From NCBI GenBank assembly GCA_016287875.1, contig JAEEXQ010000003.1, forward strand, positions 1-64,000: a stretch of 64,000 nt of DNA, written 5' to 3'. Both the position numbers and the translations under genes were made by a program. Source of the DNA: Bacteroidales bacterium. GTDB lineage: Bacteria > Bacteroidota > Bacteroidia > Bacteroidales > UBA932. Within the stretch, counting starts at the first letter, position 1; the number at the start of each line of letters is the position of its first letter. Below are positions 63,963 through 64,000 of the stretch, piece by piece. Under the pieces are notes generated by a model. It was not told where the DNA came from, searched no databases, and worked only from the letters and a program-made list of their open reading frames with translations.

Positions 63963-64000
63963 ATGAGAAAGATCCGTATCGCTATTGCCATCCTATTTTT
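63963..64000 (+). CDS. Start of a secreted or membrane protein (3' end outside window)
   Basis: Only 12 codons are visible: MRKIRIAIAILF, a basic N-terminus followed by hydrophobic residues, like a signal peptide. It follows a -7 element at a plausible distance. Nothing can be said about function. Confidence 0.5.
   Translation, partial: MRKIRIAIAILF

Noticed and set aside
1-64000. CRISPR arrays, insertion sequences, prophage genes, rRNA operons
   Set aside because: No regularly spaced repeats, transposase, integrase, phage structural or rRNA sequences were recognised on either strand.

Overview
The window looks like a contiguous chromosomal piece of a fairly GC-rich (roughly 55-60 % by eye) member of the order Bacteroidales, probably an uncultured gut lineage of the Alistipes/Cryptobacteroides kind. 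The evidence is the repeated Bacteroidetes promoter pattern (TTTG or TTG, 19-20 nt, TAnnTTTG), the near absence of Shine-Dalgarno sequences, many SPII lipoproteins, families typical of the phylum (type B L31, S46 and M49-like peptidases, GH92, DUF4491, DUF4876, serine palmitoyltransferase) and tRNAs without an encoded CCA. The genus is an inference.

Layout. 2-325: end of a mannose-1-phosphate guanylyltransferase, facing a minus-strand run (9853 to 403) of TPR protein, YycJ-type MBL hydrolase, MsbA-like ABC exporter, VanZ-like protein, golvesin/amidase protein and AspA. 9901-23688: a divergently read M28-like protein without metal ligands; a minus-strand operon of TonB-dependent receptor, DUF4876 lipoprotein, DUF6850-like barrel and M16 peptidase; and, reading away from it, an S46 dipeptidyl peptidase and a polyferredoxin-HMA membrane protein. 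23685-31382: GDPD lipoprotein, Pgi, a GH92 mannosidase, an M20 dipeptidase and an S9 peptidase. 31405-37046: two tRNAs (Glu-CTC and Phe-GAA) with nearly identical promoters and leaders, L31, GlmM coupled to a divergent DUF1343 protein, a PriA-like protein with every helicase motif lost, and an OmpA-family lipoprotein. 37175-41266: a convergent CAZyme pair (GH105; GH39-like domain fused to a beta-helix). 41356-47176: a LysR regulator divergent from an SLC13 carrier and two tandem M49-like lipoproteins that lack zinc ligands. 47179-49622: LysC-LysA. 49793-57719: an MMPL/RND transporter with a LolA-like protein and outer-membrane barrel, an S41 peptidase and a second GH92. 57716-62895: PssA, C1 peptidase, aminotransferase, SDR and serine palmitoyltransferase (phospholipid and sphingolipid synthesis). 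62982-end: MntP, DUF4491 and the first codons of a secreted protein.

Two themes stand out. First, the TonB receptor-lipoprotein-barrel-M16 operon resembles the receptor-plus-M16-protease loci known from Proteobacteria (FusA/FusC type). A sharp GC drop begins inside the receptor gene and ends near the M16 gene, as if the ligand-specific module had been exchanged. Second, several enzyme families appear here with catalytic residues missing in otherwise intact reading frames: M28-like, two M49-like, PriA-like and DUF1343. This suggests recruitment of dead enzymes for binding roles.

No CRISPR array, insertion sequence, prophage gene or rRNA was seen. All family assignments are from reading the sequence; no database search was run.
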